Shown here: in pieces, positions 17,929-25,752 of the stretch
How positions within the stretch are numbered: position 1 is the stretch's first letter
How the letters are laid out: each line of letters begins with the position of its first letter
Assembly (NCBI RefSeq): GCF_004762045.1
Contig: NZ_SJOM01000007.1
Location: 549,818 to 613,817 of the forward strand
Source: Mycobacterium sp. DL99
Lineage (GTDB): Bacteria; Actinomycetota; Actinomycetes; Mycobacteriales; Mycobacteriaceae
Direction of reading: 5' to 3'
DNA: 64,000 nt
Position numbers and translations under genes: made by a program
Notes under the pieces: model-generated
Seen by the model: only the letters and a program-made list of their open reading frames with translations
What the model was told of the DNA's origin: nothing
Databases searched by the model: none

Positions 17929-18672
17929 GTGACCGGACGGCGAGAAAGCGTCAACAAGGACCTGATCTTCATCGGGGGGCTTGTTGTCATCGCGGCTGCC
18001 CTGATCGCCTACCTGCTGATACGTCCCGACAATGACGCGGTCTCCGCCGCGCCCGCCGCAGGGCCGTCGGCGACGTCCCTGACAACCGGTGCCGAATCGT
18101 CCGGCGGCGCCGACGGGGGCCGCCCTCCGGTGGAGCGTCGCCAGGCGGGGGACCCGCTCGCGTTGGGTTCTCCCGACGCGCCCGTGGCATTGGTGGTGTT
18201 CTCCGACTATCGATGCCCGTTCTGCGCCAAGTTCAGCCGCAACATCGAGCCGGAACTCGTCAAGCGCTACGTCGATGCGGGCAAGCTCCGCATCGAGTGG
18301 CGTGACTTCGCGATCTTCGGCCCGCAGTCGATGTCAGCAGCACGGGCCGGACGCGCAGCGGCTGAGCAAGGCAAGTTCTGGGAGTTCAACAGGGCCGTCT
18401 ACGCGGCCGCGCCGGAGCGGTCGAAGGCAGACCTGACCGACGAGGTATTGATCGGCTTCGCCAGGCAGGCCGGTGTCCCCGATATCGACAGATTCGCCAC
18501 CGCGATGCGCGGAGACACCTTCGACGCCGCCATCAATGCCGATCTGGCGCAGGGCACCGGGATCGGCGTCCCCAGCACTCCGGCATTCCTGATCAACGAC
18601 GTGCCGATGCTCGGTGCGCAGCCCACCGAGGACTTCGTGCGCGCCATCGACGGGGCGTTGGCCGGCCGGTGA
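17929..18672 (+). CDS. Membrane-anchored DsbA-family thiol oxidoreductase
   Basis: A 247-residue protein starting at GTG 17929 with GGAGG 6 nt upstream. One N-terminal transmembrane anchor (residues 12-31) is followed by a low-complexity linker and a thioredoxin/DsbA fold with the active site CPFC (Cys96, Cys99) and a cis-proline loop GVPSTPAFLI. It acts outside the membrane in disulfide formation or isomerisation. The gene overlaps the CcdA-like gene by 4 nt (GTGA), giving an electron donor/acceptor pair. Its divergent partner is an L,D-transpeptidase that depends on a catalytic cysteine, so keeping that thiol reduced is a plausible job (inference). Confidence 0.87.
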   Translation: MTGRRESVNKDLIFIGGLVVIAAALIAYLLIRPDNDAVSAAPAAGPSATSLTTGAESSGGADGGRPPVERRQAGDPLALGSPDAPVALVVFSDYRCPFCAKFSRNIEPELVKRYVDAGKLRIEWRDFAIFGPQSMSAARAGRAAAEQGKFWEFNRAVYAAAPERSKADLTDEVLIGFARQAGVPDIDRFATAMRGDTFDAAINADLAQGTGIGVPSTPAFLINDVPMLGAQPTEDFVRAIDGALAGR

Positions 18673-19565
18673 GTGGCGTCGGACTGCTCGGAGCCTTCCT
18701 GGGCGGGTTGGCCTCCCTGCTCAGTCCCTGTTCGGCTCTGCTCCTACCGTCGTTCTTCGCCTACGCCTTCGATCGGGCGCACCTGTTGATCGGCCGCACC
18801 TTCGCGTTCTGGGTGGGGCTCTGCGTGGTGCTGGTGCCATTGGGCGCCGGCGTTGGGGCGCTGGGCAGCGTCGTCACGCGTTATCGCAGTGAAATGACCA
18901 CGGCCGGTGGGCTGGTGTTGATCGGGTTCGGTCTTATTACGTTGCTGGGCAAGGGATTCAGCCTGTCCTCCATGCAACGGATGACGGCACGGATCAACAT
19001 CTCCGGCACCGCCTCGGTGCTCGCGTTGGGCGCTGTCTACGGACTGGCCGGCTTCTGCGCGGGCCCACTGCTCGGCGCGGTCCTGACCATGTCGGCGATG
19101 GGCGCCGACCCGGCCTACGGGGCCCTGCTGATGGCCGTTTACGCCCTCGGGATGGCCGCGCCGCTGTTCCTGCTCGCCTGGTTGTGGGACCGCTTCAACC
19201 TGTCGAAGCGGACCTGGCTGCGGGGGCGACCGGTACGTCTGGGCCCGCTGGAGACCCACACCACCTCGCTGCTCACCGGGGCGGTATTCATCGTTCTCGG
19301 TGGGGTGTTCCTGTTCACCGACGGCACCGCGAATCTCGGCGGCTTGATGTCCGTCGACGCACAGTATGACCTGCAGGTTTGGCTGGGTCGACTGTCATCG
19401 GGCGTCAGCGATCCCTGGCTGATCCTGGGCGTGGTGGTGGTCCTCATCCTGTGGCGGTCAATTCGGTTGTGGCGGCGGCGTGCCCGTTCGGGAACCCCTG
19501 TCACAGAATCTTCCGCTGCGGGCGCCGATTCCCGTGGCGGCGAGATCGGGAGCGTAGCGAAATGA
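18669..19565 (+). CDS. CcdA/DsbD-like transmembrane electron carrier
   Basis: A 298-residue protein with about 6-7 hydrophobic helices. The CcdA redox cysteines are present in SPCSALLLP (Cys21) and GFCAGPLLG (Cys130). The family moves reducing equivalents from cytoplasmic thioredoxin to extracytoplasmic thioredoxin-like proteins. It is translationally coupled to the upstream DsbA-family gene, its likely partner. A C-terminal extension past residue 190 adds one or two more helices and an Arg-rich cytoplasmic end. No cytochrome c maturation genes are near, so the target is more likely envelope thiols than haem ligation. Confidence 0.85.
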   Translation: MSGVGLLGAFLGGLASLLSPCSALLLPSFFAYAFDRAHLLIGRTFAFWVGLCVVLVPLGAGVGALGSVVTRYRSEMTTAGGLVLIGFGLITLLGKGFSLSSMQRMTARINISGTASVLALGAVYGLAGFCAGPLLGAVLTMSAMGADPAYGALLMAVYALGMAAPLFLLAWLWDRFNLSKRTWLRGRPVRLGPLETHTTSLLTGAVFIVLGGVFLFTDGTANLGGLMSVDAQYDLQVWLGRLSSGVSDPWLILGVVVVLILWRSIRLWRRRARSGTPVTESSAAGADSRGGEIGSVAK

Positions 19566-19644
19566 GGCGAGCGGCTACTATCGCGCTACATAGGTTTGGC
19601 GTGCGAGGCCGGGAAATGCTGACGGCGCATCTTGGCGGGCGGTA

Positions 19645-20025
19645 ATGGGTATGGGAATAAAGGGATTTGGCGATCTCGAAGCTGTGGTGATGGAAGTGCT
19701 CTGGTCGCGTGCGGAGGCCTCCACAGTGCGCAGCGTGCACGATGAGCTCGTCGCCAAGCGTCAGATCGCCTACACCACGGTCATGTCGACGATGGACAAC
19801 CTGTTTCGAAAGGGATGGCTGCAGCGGGAGAAGGTCGGTCTGGCCTACAGCTATCGGCCGGTGATGAGCCGCGAGGAACACTCCGCGCAGCTCATGCGCA
19901 CCGTGTTCGAATCCGGCGGTGACAGCGAGCTGATCCTCAACTTCTTCCTCGAGCAGATCGTCGACGACGACTCGACAAAGCTCCGGCAGGCGCTCAAGCG
20001 GTTCACCGAGGGGCAGCCACGATGA
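19645..20025 (+). CDS. BlaI/MecI/CopY-family repressor
   Basis: A 126-residue protein with the BlaI winged helix (residues about 8-75: LEAVVMEVLWSRAEASTVRSV, AYTTVMSTMDNLFRKGWLQRE) and a C-terminal dimerisation helix region (FFLEQIVDDDSTKLRQALK). BlaI proteins are dimeric repressors inactivated by proteolysis by an M56 partner. That partner is encoded next, overlapping by ATGA. The likely operator is the dyad at 17879-17903, with a weaker CTAC-containing stretch before this gene (about 19573-19592). The start could be ATG 19645 or 19651. Confidence 0.88.
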   Translation: MGMGIKGFGDLEAVVMEVLWSRAEASTVRSVHDELVAKRQIAYTTVMSTMDNLFRKGWLQREKVGLAYSYRPVMSREEHSAQLMRTVFESGGDSELILNFFLEQIVDDDSTKLRQALKRFTEGQPR

Positions 20026-20960
20026 ACGCTGTCACCTTTCTCCTCGGCTACGCCATGGCTTTGAGCTGGCTGGCGCCGGTGCTGTTCACCGGCCCGATCT
20101 CGACCAACATTCATCCCCGGCTCTCGGTAGCGGGCTGGCTGGTGGTCGTCGCAACCGCGTCATTCGCCTGGGTGGCGGCGTTGGTGATCCTGATCGCGGG
20201 TGCCGCCCACAGCCTGATCACTCGCAGCGCACCGACGTTCTGCGTCGAAACATTGGGGATCGCCAGCGCGGTGACGTTACCGCCCACCGTGGCGACGGTA
20301 TTGGTCGTCGCCCTGCTTGCGGTCACTGCCGCGGTGGCGACCAACACCACGCGTCGGGTGATCGTCGCGTTGTACCGGGTGCGGCGCGCCAATGGCCGAC
20401 ACGCGGAAGCGGTCCGGATCATCGGCTCGCCTACCGACCACGATGGCGTCGTCGCCATCACAGCTGATCAACCGACGGCATACTGCGTATCCGGCGGCCG
20501 GCAGCGCGCCATTGTCGTCACGACCGCCGCCCTGGACTTACTGGATCCGCCGGCCTTGGCCGCGGTTCTGGCCCACGAGCGGGCACACCTCCGTGGACGC
20601 CATCACCACATCATCGCGACGCTCAACACGCTCGCGGCGGCGCTGCCGCGGCTTCCGCTGATGCGGGCGGCGGCGCGGGCTGTACCGGCATTACTGGAGA
20701 TGTGCGCCGACGATGCGGCCACCCGCAGGCACGGGCGTGGGCCGCTGGTGGCCGGGCTCGTCACGTTGAGCACCCGGCTCCGCCTCCCCGACGGCGTGCT
20801 GGCCGCGGCCGGTACCGCGGTGACCGACCGTCTTGCCCGTCTCATGCAGCCCCGGCGTTCGATGTGGTGGCACCCGCAGTCGCTGACGATGTTGCTCATC
20901 GTCATCGGGACCGCCGCGGCGCCGGCCTTCGCCCTCACGTTGTGCACCCTCCAGCCCTGA
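20022..20960 (+). CDS. M56-family membrane metalloprotease (short BlaR-like)
   Basis: A 312-residue protein with N-terminal helices (about residues 5-110), a cytoplasmic zinc site HERAH at 185-189 with a downstream EMCADDA helix, and a final hydrophobic helix. It is far shorter than staphylococcal BlaR1/MecR1 and lacks the penicillin-binding sensor domain, as usual for mycobacterial members. It is translationally coupled to the BlaI-type repressor and probably cleaves it on an envelope or beta-lactam stress signal. What it senses is unknown; the linked Ldt and thiol-redox genes suggest cell-wall or redox status. Confidence 0.85.
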   Translation: MNAVTFLLGYAMALSWLAPVLFTGPISTNIHPRLSVAGWLVVVATASFAWVAALVILIAGAAHSLITRSAPTFCVETLGIASAVTLPPTVATVLVVALLAVTAAVATNTTRRVIVALYRVRRANGRHAEAVRIIGSPTDHDGVVAITADQPTAYCVSGGRQRAIVVTTAALDLLDPPALAAVLAHERAHLRGRHHHIIATLNTLAAALPRLPLMRAAARAVPALLEMCADDAATRRHGRGPLVAGLVTLSTRLRLPDGVLAAAGTAVTDRLARLMQPRRSMWWHPQSLTMLLIVIGTAAAPAFALTLCTLQP

Positions 20961-20995
20961 CCGATCAGCGACGTGATGGTTGCAGCGGTGCGCGG

Positions 20996-21415
20996 TCAGA
21001 TATCGCCGCTGCTGCTCGGGCCCGTGCGCGGTCCGTAGCGTTCGGCATAGGCCTGATGTATGTGCGCATTCTTCTTGCGTGACAGCTGGTCGATGAGGGC
21101 CGGGTTCAGGCCGTGTTTGACGAGCATGTGACGTCGCCACACCTTGTTCAGTGCGTGGGAGAAGTACACGAACGGGATGAAGATGGGCACCGTCATGCTG
21201 GCGTGCAGGTAGAGCGACATGGGGATGAACCAGATCGGCGCCAGGACGAGGACAGCGGGGATCGCGACGCGAACCATCATCCGGATCGTGGCTCCGGGGC
21301 CTGCCAGGTCGTTGGCCACCCAGTCGCGCATCGAGTCGGGTAGCCGCTTGCCGTAGCAGTACCCGATGTACTGCAGCGGGCCCGGTTTGGTGCGTGGGGC
21401 TTGGCCGGTGGGCAT
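20996..21415 (-). CDS. DUF5313 membrane protein
   Basis: A 139-residue protein from ATG 21415. The DUF5313 hallmarks are YIGYCYGKRLPDSMRDWVAND near the N terminus, two central membrane segments (VAIPAVLVLAPIWFIPMSLYL and MTVPIFIPFVYFSHAL) and a basic C-terminal end (NKVWRRHMLVKHGLNPALI). The function of the family is not known to me. It diverges from an ArsR-type regulator across a 10-bp inverted repeat. A clear paralogue sits at 62270-62686, next to an OhrR-like regulator. The paired contexts suggest a role in a stress response at the membrane (inference). Confidence 0.85.
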   Translation of the reverse strand: MPTGQAPRTKPGPLQYIGYCYGKRLPDSMRDWVANDLAGPGATIRMMVRVAIPAVLVLAPIWFIPMSLYLHASMTVPIFIPFVYFSHALNKVWRRHMLVKHGLNPALIDQLSRKKNAHIHQAYAERYGPRTGPSSSGDI

Positions 21416-21437
21416 TGCTGAAGGGTAACGGTCGCTA

Positions 21438-21467
21438 TGATGGATTGCGAATTTCATCAATCCATCA
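21438..21467. promoter_or_regulatory. Inverted repeat, candidate ArsR-type operator
   Basis: TGATGGATTG (21438-21447) and CAATCCATCA (21458-21467) form perfect 10-bp arms around a 10-nt spacer. The site fills the 64-bp gap between the divergent DUF5313 and ArsR-type starts. It would allow the ArsR-type protein to repress itself and DUF5313. Confidence 0.7.
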
Positions 21468-21479
21468 ATCATTGGGGCA

Positions 21480-21860
21480 GTGGTGGTCGACAGCGTCCTG
21501 GATGGCCCCGAGCGGCCGTTGTACGAGATCAAGGCCAACCTGTTCAAGGCGTTGGCGCACCCGGCGCGGATCCGGGTGCTGGAGATCCTGTCCATGAACG
21601 AGGAGCCAACCCCGGTCAGCACGATCCTGGCTGCCACCGATATCGAACCGACTCTGCTGTCCCAGCATCTCGCGGTCCTCAAACGCCATCATGTGGTCAG
21701 CGGGCATCGCGTCGGCAACGCGGTGTACTACACCCTCGCGCATCCGAAGATCGCCGAACTGCTGCTCATCGCCCGGACGTTCCTCGCCGATACCCTCGCT
21801 GCCCAGCACGATCAGCTCGAGGCCGTCGGCTCGCTGCCGCCGATCGGAACCCCTCGATAG
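21480..21860 (+). CDS. ArsR-family winged-helix regulator
   Basis: A 126-residue protein starting at GTG 21480. The winged helix covers about residues 18-95 (LFKALAHPARIRVLEILS, PTLLSQHLAVLKRHHVVSGHRVG). It contains no cysteine at all, and the usual ELCVCDL metal-binding helix is absent, so classical thiol metal sensing is unlikely. It probably responds to another signal or acts constitutively. Its likely operator is the repeat at 21438-21467. It converges on the DsbA-like gene at 21861 with no gap. Confidence 0.85.
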   Translation: MVVDSVLDGPERPLYEIKANLFKALAHPARIRVLEILSMNEEPTPVSTILAATDIEPTLLSQHLAVLKRHHVVSGHRVGNAVYYTLAHPKIAELLLIARTFLADTLAAQHDQLEAVGSLPPIGTPR

Positions 21861-22559
21861 TCAGCGCGGCAGGCGGTCGAGCCAATCAGAGTTTCCGTCG
21901 ACCGATTCGCCATCGATGACCACCATCGGCACTCCGGAGTCGGGGAGCTCCCGTAGGAGCGGCAGGTTGTTGGCGGCGATGGCATGTCCGTCGAAGGGGA
22001 TGGGAAGGCCCAGCTTGATCATGTCCTGAGCCGACGGCGGCGCGCCGGCGCGGTCGGCCAGGCCGGCGAGCTGATCGTTGCTCAGATCGGTCTGGCCTTT
22101 CTCCTTCGGCTGCTGATCGGCGGCGAAGATCTGCTCGATGAACTTCCAGGTGACGTCGCTCGATTGCGAGTGATCGGCGACGATGAAGGCCGCGTAGATC
22201 GCCCGGCTGTCGTAAGTGCCGCTGGCCGAGTACTTTTCGAGAAAATTGACGAGCCGCAGATTGATGTGGAGCTTGCCGGCTTCGATGCGCCGGCCGATCT
22301 CTGTGCCCTGCTCGCGCACCATCTTCCCGCTGTAGGGGCACAGCGGATCCAGATAGAGGTCGATCTGGCCCGGCGCGGCAGGGTCGCCGATGGACAGCGC
22401 GTCCCCGGCCGGTGACGCTTCCGCCGCGTACGCCCGCCCGGCACCCGGACCCCACACCAGAGCCGCTGCCAGCAGACCCAGCACCATTGCGATGGCCATC
22501 GATGTGGCTGCCGGCCGGTTTGCAGACTGGGTTCGCGTGTGGCTCATGGGCTCCATCAT
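21861..22559 (-). CDS. Exported DsbA-like protein with a one-cysteine CPYS site
   Basis: A 232-residue protein with an N-terminal signal (hydrophobic residues about 20-46, ending AYAAEA) and a thioredoxin/DsbA fold. The active-site position reads LCPYSGK (Cys74, Ser77), so the second catalytic cysteine is replaced by serine. No other cysteine is present in the mature part. A one-cysteine site cannot form the usual internal disulfide, which favours a glutaredoxin-like monothiol, chaperone or isomerase-type role. Mycobacteria are known to carry such DsbA-like secreted proteins. Downstream of TetR at 22571 in the same direction, 11 bp apart, so possibly co-transcribed. Confidence 0.8.
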   Translation of the reverse strand: MMEPMSHTRTQSANRPAATSMAIAMVLGLLAAALVWGPGAGRAYAAEASPAGDALSIGDPAAPGQIDLYLDPLCPYSGKMVREQGTEIGRRIEAGKLHINLRLVNFLEKYSASGTYDSRAIYAAFIVADHSQSSDVTWKFIEQIFAADQQPKEKGQTDLSNDQLAGLADRAGAPPSAQDMIKLGLPIPFDGHAIAANNLPLLRELPDSGVPMVVIDGESVDGNSDWLDRLPR

Positions 22560-22570
22560 GTCTGAACCGA

Positions 22571-23170
22571 TCAGCGTGACGGCGCGAGCCCGTTCTCGAT
22601 GAGATGCATGACCTCGTCGGCGACTTCGTCCTGCGTCTTCTCGGAGTTGATGACGTTGTGCAGCATCGCGGTCATCATGATGGCGCCGAAGATGCTGATC
22701 GCGGTGCCCTGCGGGTCGGCGACGTTCCGCAGTGAGCCATCGGCGGCCCCGGCCTCGAGCACTCGGGCGATGGGTTCGTAGAAAGCCTCTTGAACGGCCG
22801 ACGCGAGTTCGGGCAGTCGGATTGCGCGGCCCAGATCACCGACCAGTGCCTGGGCGGTGCCCGGTCGGTGCATGGTGTGCGCAACCTGGACCTGGATCAC
22901 GGTGGCCAATCGGTCTCGGCCCGGCCCGGGGGCGTCGGCCGCCGAGGCGACGTCGCGGGCGAGTGCATCGAGCGAATCCCGGAAGAGGAAGGCCAGGATG
23001 TCGTCCTTGCCTTTGAAGTAGTAGTACAGCGTTGCCTTCGGGACGCCTGATGCTTTGGCGATGTCCTCGATCTTCGTTTTCTCCAGCCCGCGGGCGGCAA
23101 TGAGGTCCGTCGCGGTGTACAGCTTCTCGGCCACGGCGGGGGGCACTGTCCGCCCGGTCTGTTCGGCCAC
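22571..23170 (-). CDS. TetR-family regulator
   Basis: A 199-residue protein starting at GTG 23170. The HTH at about residues 12-60 reads ATDLIAARGLEKTKIEDIAK, GVPKATLYYYFKGKDD. A perfect 25-bp dyad lies 29 bp upstream, between it and the divergent flavoprotein gene. Auto-regulation and control of the flavoprotein (23264) are therefore likely. The DsbA-like gene follows 11 bp downstream. The ligand is unknown; regulation of a KstD-like gene suggests a steroid or cyclic ketone intermediate. Confidence 0.87.
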   Translation of the reverse strand: MAEQTGRTVPPAVAEKLYTATDLIAARGLEKTKIEDIAKASGVPKATLYYYFKGKDDILAFLFRDSLDALARDVASAADAPGPGRDRLATVIQVQVAHTMHRPGTAQALVGDLGRAIRLPELASAVQEAFYEPIARVLEAGAADGSLRNVADPQGTAISIFGAIMMTAMLHNVINSEKTQDEVADEVMHLIENGLAPSR

Positions 23171-23198
23171 GAGCGCAGTCTACGAGCGTCCTTGCGCG

Positions 23199-23223
23199 TA
23201 GTTTGTACTTTGAGTACAAACTA
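23199..23223. promoter_or_regulatory. Perfect 25-bp dyad, candidate TetR operator
   Basis: TAGTTTGTACT (23199-23209), spacer TTG, then AGTACAAACTA (23213-23223): perfect 11-bp arms. It lies between the divergent TetR (start 23170) and the flavoprotein (start 23264). Size and position are typical of a TetR dimer site. Confidence 0.8.
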
Positions 23224-23263
23224 GGAGTTTAAGAGCGGTCGTCGATCACTTTCAGGGAGAGCC

Positions 23264-24868
23264 ATGCCAGACGCACGCACAGTCGATGTCCTCGTGGTCG
23301 GATATGGAGCGGCTGGGGTCTGTGCCGCCCTGGAAGCACGGTCGAGAGGCGCCGATGTGCTGGCCATCGACCGCTTCAACGGCGGCGGCGCCACTCAGGT
23401 GTCCGGCGGGATCATCTACGCCGGTGGTGGTACCTGGGTGCAGCGGCAGGCCGGTGTCGACGACAACGCCGATGCGATGTACGCATACCTGCAGGCCGAG
23501 ATCGGCGATGCCGTGCGTCCCGAAACACTTCGCCGTTTCGTCGACACCAGCCCGGCGATGATCGACTGGCTCACCGAACATGGCGTGCCGTTCGAAGCGT
23601 CGGTGTGCCCGTACAAGACGTCCTACCCGAACAACAAGTACTACCTGTACTACTCGGGCAGCGAGAACTCCGGGCGATTCCGGGCGGTCACGCCGCCCGC
23701 GCAACGTGGTCACCGGGCCAAAGGACCGGGAGCCTCGGGCAAGAAGATCTATCAACCCCTGGCCGAATCAGCCGAGGCCCTCGGGGTACGCACGCAGTTC
23801 CACACCCGCGCAGTCGCGCTGTTGACCAACTCGGACGGCCGGGTGGTCGGCGTGCGGGCCAGCACGCTCGCCGATGCGCCGGCCTGGGTTCAGCGCCGCT
23901 ATCGCGCATACGCCGAGCTCGCGATCAAACCGGGCATCTACTACCCGCCACTGCGGGCCGCGATGGAAAAGCTCCTGAACCGTCTGGAGCGCAGGTATGC
24001 CCGCACCGTCGATATTCATGTGCGCCAGGCGGTCATCCTCAGCGCGGGCGGTTACATCGCCAATCGCGAATGGATCGCCGAGCATGCACCGGAGTACCGC
24101 GACGGCCTTCAGCTCGGCACCAGCGCCGACGACGGCAGCGGAATCACTCTCGCCGCCGATGTCGGTGCCGCCGTCGATCGCCTCGACAACGTATCGGCCT
24201 GGCGATTCATCACCCCACCGAGCGCGTTCCTGGGCGCCCTCGTCGTCGATCAAGCCGGACAACGATTCATCGACGAGACCCGCTACGGCGCGGCCGTCGG
24301 GCACGCCATGATTCAAGACCACGGCGGCCGCGGCTGGATTCTGGCCGATCGGCGTCTGCTCGACGAGGCGCGCGCGCAACTTCCCAAGCAGGCCATCTGG
24401 TTTCAGCGTCTGCAGATGGAAGCCATGCTGCGCATGGACCGGGTCGTCGGGGACACGCTGGAGGAAGTGGCAGCCAAGGCCGGTGTCGATCCGGCGGGCC
24501 TGCGGGCTACCGTCGAGGCACACAATGCCGCGGCCGAAGGCGGGTTGCCGGACCCGATGGGAAAGCCCGCCGAATTCGTGCAGCCCGTCGAGCAGGGACC
24601 GTTCTCTCTGATCGCGATATCCATCAAGCGCAGTCTGATCAACCCGTGCCCCATGTTCACCCTCGGCGGCCTGATTGTCGACGAGGTCACCGGAGCGGTG
24701 AAAACGCCTGAAGGCCAGGCAATTCCGGGTCTCTATGCGGCGGGGCGCACGGCGATCGGAATCTGTGCGAACTCGTACGTCAGTGGATTGTCGATAGCCG
24801 ACTGCGTGTTCTCGGGACGCCGAGCCGCCGAACACGCCGTCGAACTGGAACCCGTGCCGTCACTGTGA
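23264..24868 (+). CDS. FAD-dependent dehydrogenase of the 3-ketosteroid dehydrogenase/fumarate reductase type
   Basis: A 534-residue flavoprotein. The dinucleotide-binding motif VLVVGYGAAGVCAALEA (about residues 9-25) and the C-terminal FAD contact GLYAAGRTAIGICANSYVSG (about 488-507) are clear. The substrate domain carries YPNNKYYLYYSGSENSGRFR and FITPPSAFLGAL. The family reduces or desaturates ring ketones, as in KstD and fumarate-reductase-like enzymes. Distance from true steroid catabolic genes leaves the substrate open. The ATG has GGGAGA upstream. Expression is probably repressed by the divergent TetR. A hairpin follows directly after the stop. Confidence 0.85.
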   Translation: MPDARTVDVLVVGYGAAGVCAALEARSRGADVLAIDRFNGGGATQVSGGIIYAGGGTWVQRQAGVDDNADAMYAYLQAEIGDAVRPETLRRFVDTSPAMIDWLTEHGVPFEASVCPYKTSYPNNKYYLYYSGSENSGRFRAVTPPAQRGHRAKGPGASGKKIYQPLAESAEALGVRTQFHTRAVALLTNSDGRVVGVRASTLADAPAWVQRRYRAYAELAIKPGIYYPPLRAAMEKLLNRLERRYARTVDIHVRQAVILSAGGYIANREWIAEHAPEYRDGLQLGTSADDGSGITLAADVGAAVDRLDNVSAWRFITPPSAFLGALVVDQAGQRFIDETRYGAAVGHAMIQDHGGRGWILADRRLLDEARAQLPKQAIWFQRLQMEAMLRMDRVVGDTLEEVAAKAGVDPAGLRATVEAHNAAAEGGLPDPMGKPAEFVQPVEQGPFSLIAISIKRSLINPCPMFTLGGLIVDEVTGAVKTPEGQAIPGLYAAGRTAIGICANSYVSGLSIADCVFSGRRAAEHAVELEPVPSL

Positions 24869-24876
24869 GGACTTGA

Positions 24877-24901
24877 GGGGTGTGCCCTTGGGCACCACCC
24901 C
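24877..24901 (+). terminator. Hairpin after the flavoprotein gene
   Basis: GGGGTG (24877-24882) pairs with CACCCC (24896-24901), and GCC pairs with GGC inside. It begins 8 bp after the stop codon, consistent with a terminator lacking a U tract. Confidence 0.45.
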
Positions 24902-25022
24902 GCGCAACTGGGTGTCCCCGCCACTGTGGTCTGCTCATCGGGCGTTTGCTCGTCAATGCAGGCCGTGGGGATCACCGCGTGCCGCGACGCTCGCGGCAGC
25001 AGGACGGACTCAAAGGAACTCG

Positions 25023-25679
25023 GTGACGAAGACCAGCACGACAAGAGGGATCCAGGTCGACGGCGGATGGAGTGTCGACTCCAATGCGTTCATCGACGAG
25101 CGCTACAACGCACAGGACGTGCCGTTCGATGACACCGTACTGTTCGCCGCGGTGAACGGCATCACCGGCGTGACGGTCTCCATCTCATACGAGAACGCGG
25201 CCATCGGCTATTCACTCGAGCAGATTCTGCTGTCGAGAGCGTCAGGCAGATGGACGTACGACGAGACAAGAAGCGTCCACACAACGATCGCAACCGGCCA
25301 CGACATCGAGGCGATCTTCGGCATGCTTCCCCGGTTCCTCAATCCGCTCGGCAAGGACCTGATCCCTCTCCGGCTCTCCAGTTGGACAGTCGTGGTCAAC
25401 AATCTGACCGAAGCAGAGGCTGAGCACCGCGACGTGGAACTGATCTTCTCGGCGACGCGAGGGAAGCTCTTCGTTGACGTCACCTACACCCGGGAACAAG
25501 CTCTGCCGTACTGCGTCTACATGGGGATGTCGAAGCATCCATACACCGAACTCACCTACAAGCTCGACAAGCCGACGACCACGCAGAAGGTGATCCACCT
25601 GAAGGAGATGGACGCTGTTGCTGCGTTGATCGATGATCTGCTGACGGGACTCGAGCCATTTTACGCCAGCGTCGACTGA
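25023..25679 (+). CDS. Hypothetical protein, 218 residues
   Basis: The start is set at GTG 25023 because AAAGGAAC lies 5 nt upstream; longer in-frame extensions have no ribosome site. No signal peptide or membrane segment. The sequence alternates short beta-like stretches (TVSISYENAAIGYSLEQIL, SWTVVVNNLTEAEAEHRDVEL, KLFVDVTYTREQALPYCVYM) with polar loops and ends in a helix (MDAVAALIDDLLTGLEPFYA). I recognise no family. It stands alone between the flavoprotein and TetR genes. The even mix and good codon pattern make it a real gene. Confidence 0.65.
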   Translation: MTKTSTTRGIQVDGGWSVDSNAFIDERYNAQDVPFDDTVLFAAVNGITGVTVSISYENAAIGYSLEQILLSRASGRWTYDETRSVHTTIATGHDIEAIFGMLPRFLNPLGKDLIPLRLSSWTVVVNNLTEAEAEHRDVELIFSATRGKLFVDVTYTREQALPYCVYMGMSKHPYTELTYKLDKPTTTQKVIHLKEMDAVAALIDDLLTGLEPFYASVD

Positions 25680-25752
25680 CATCCGGATGCGCCGAGCCAC
25701 CCCGTCGTACCGCCGCTTCGGTCGTCGGTGCGGGTTCCGATGTGGCTCAGCT

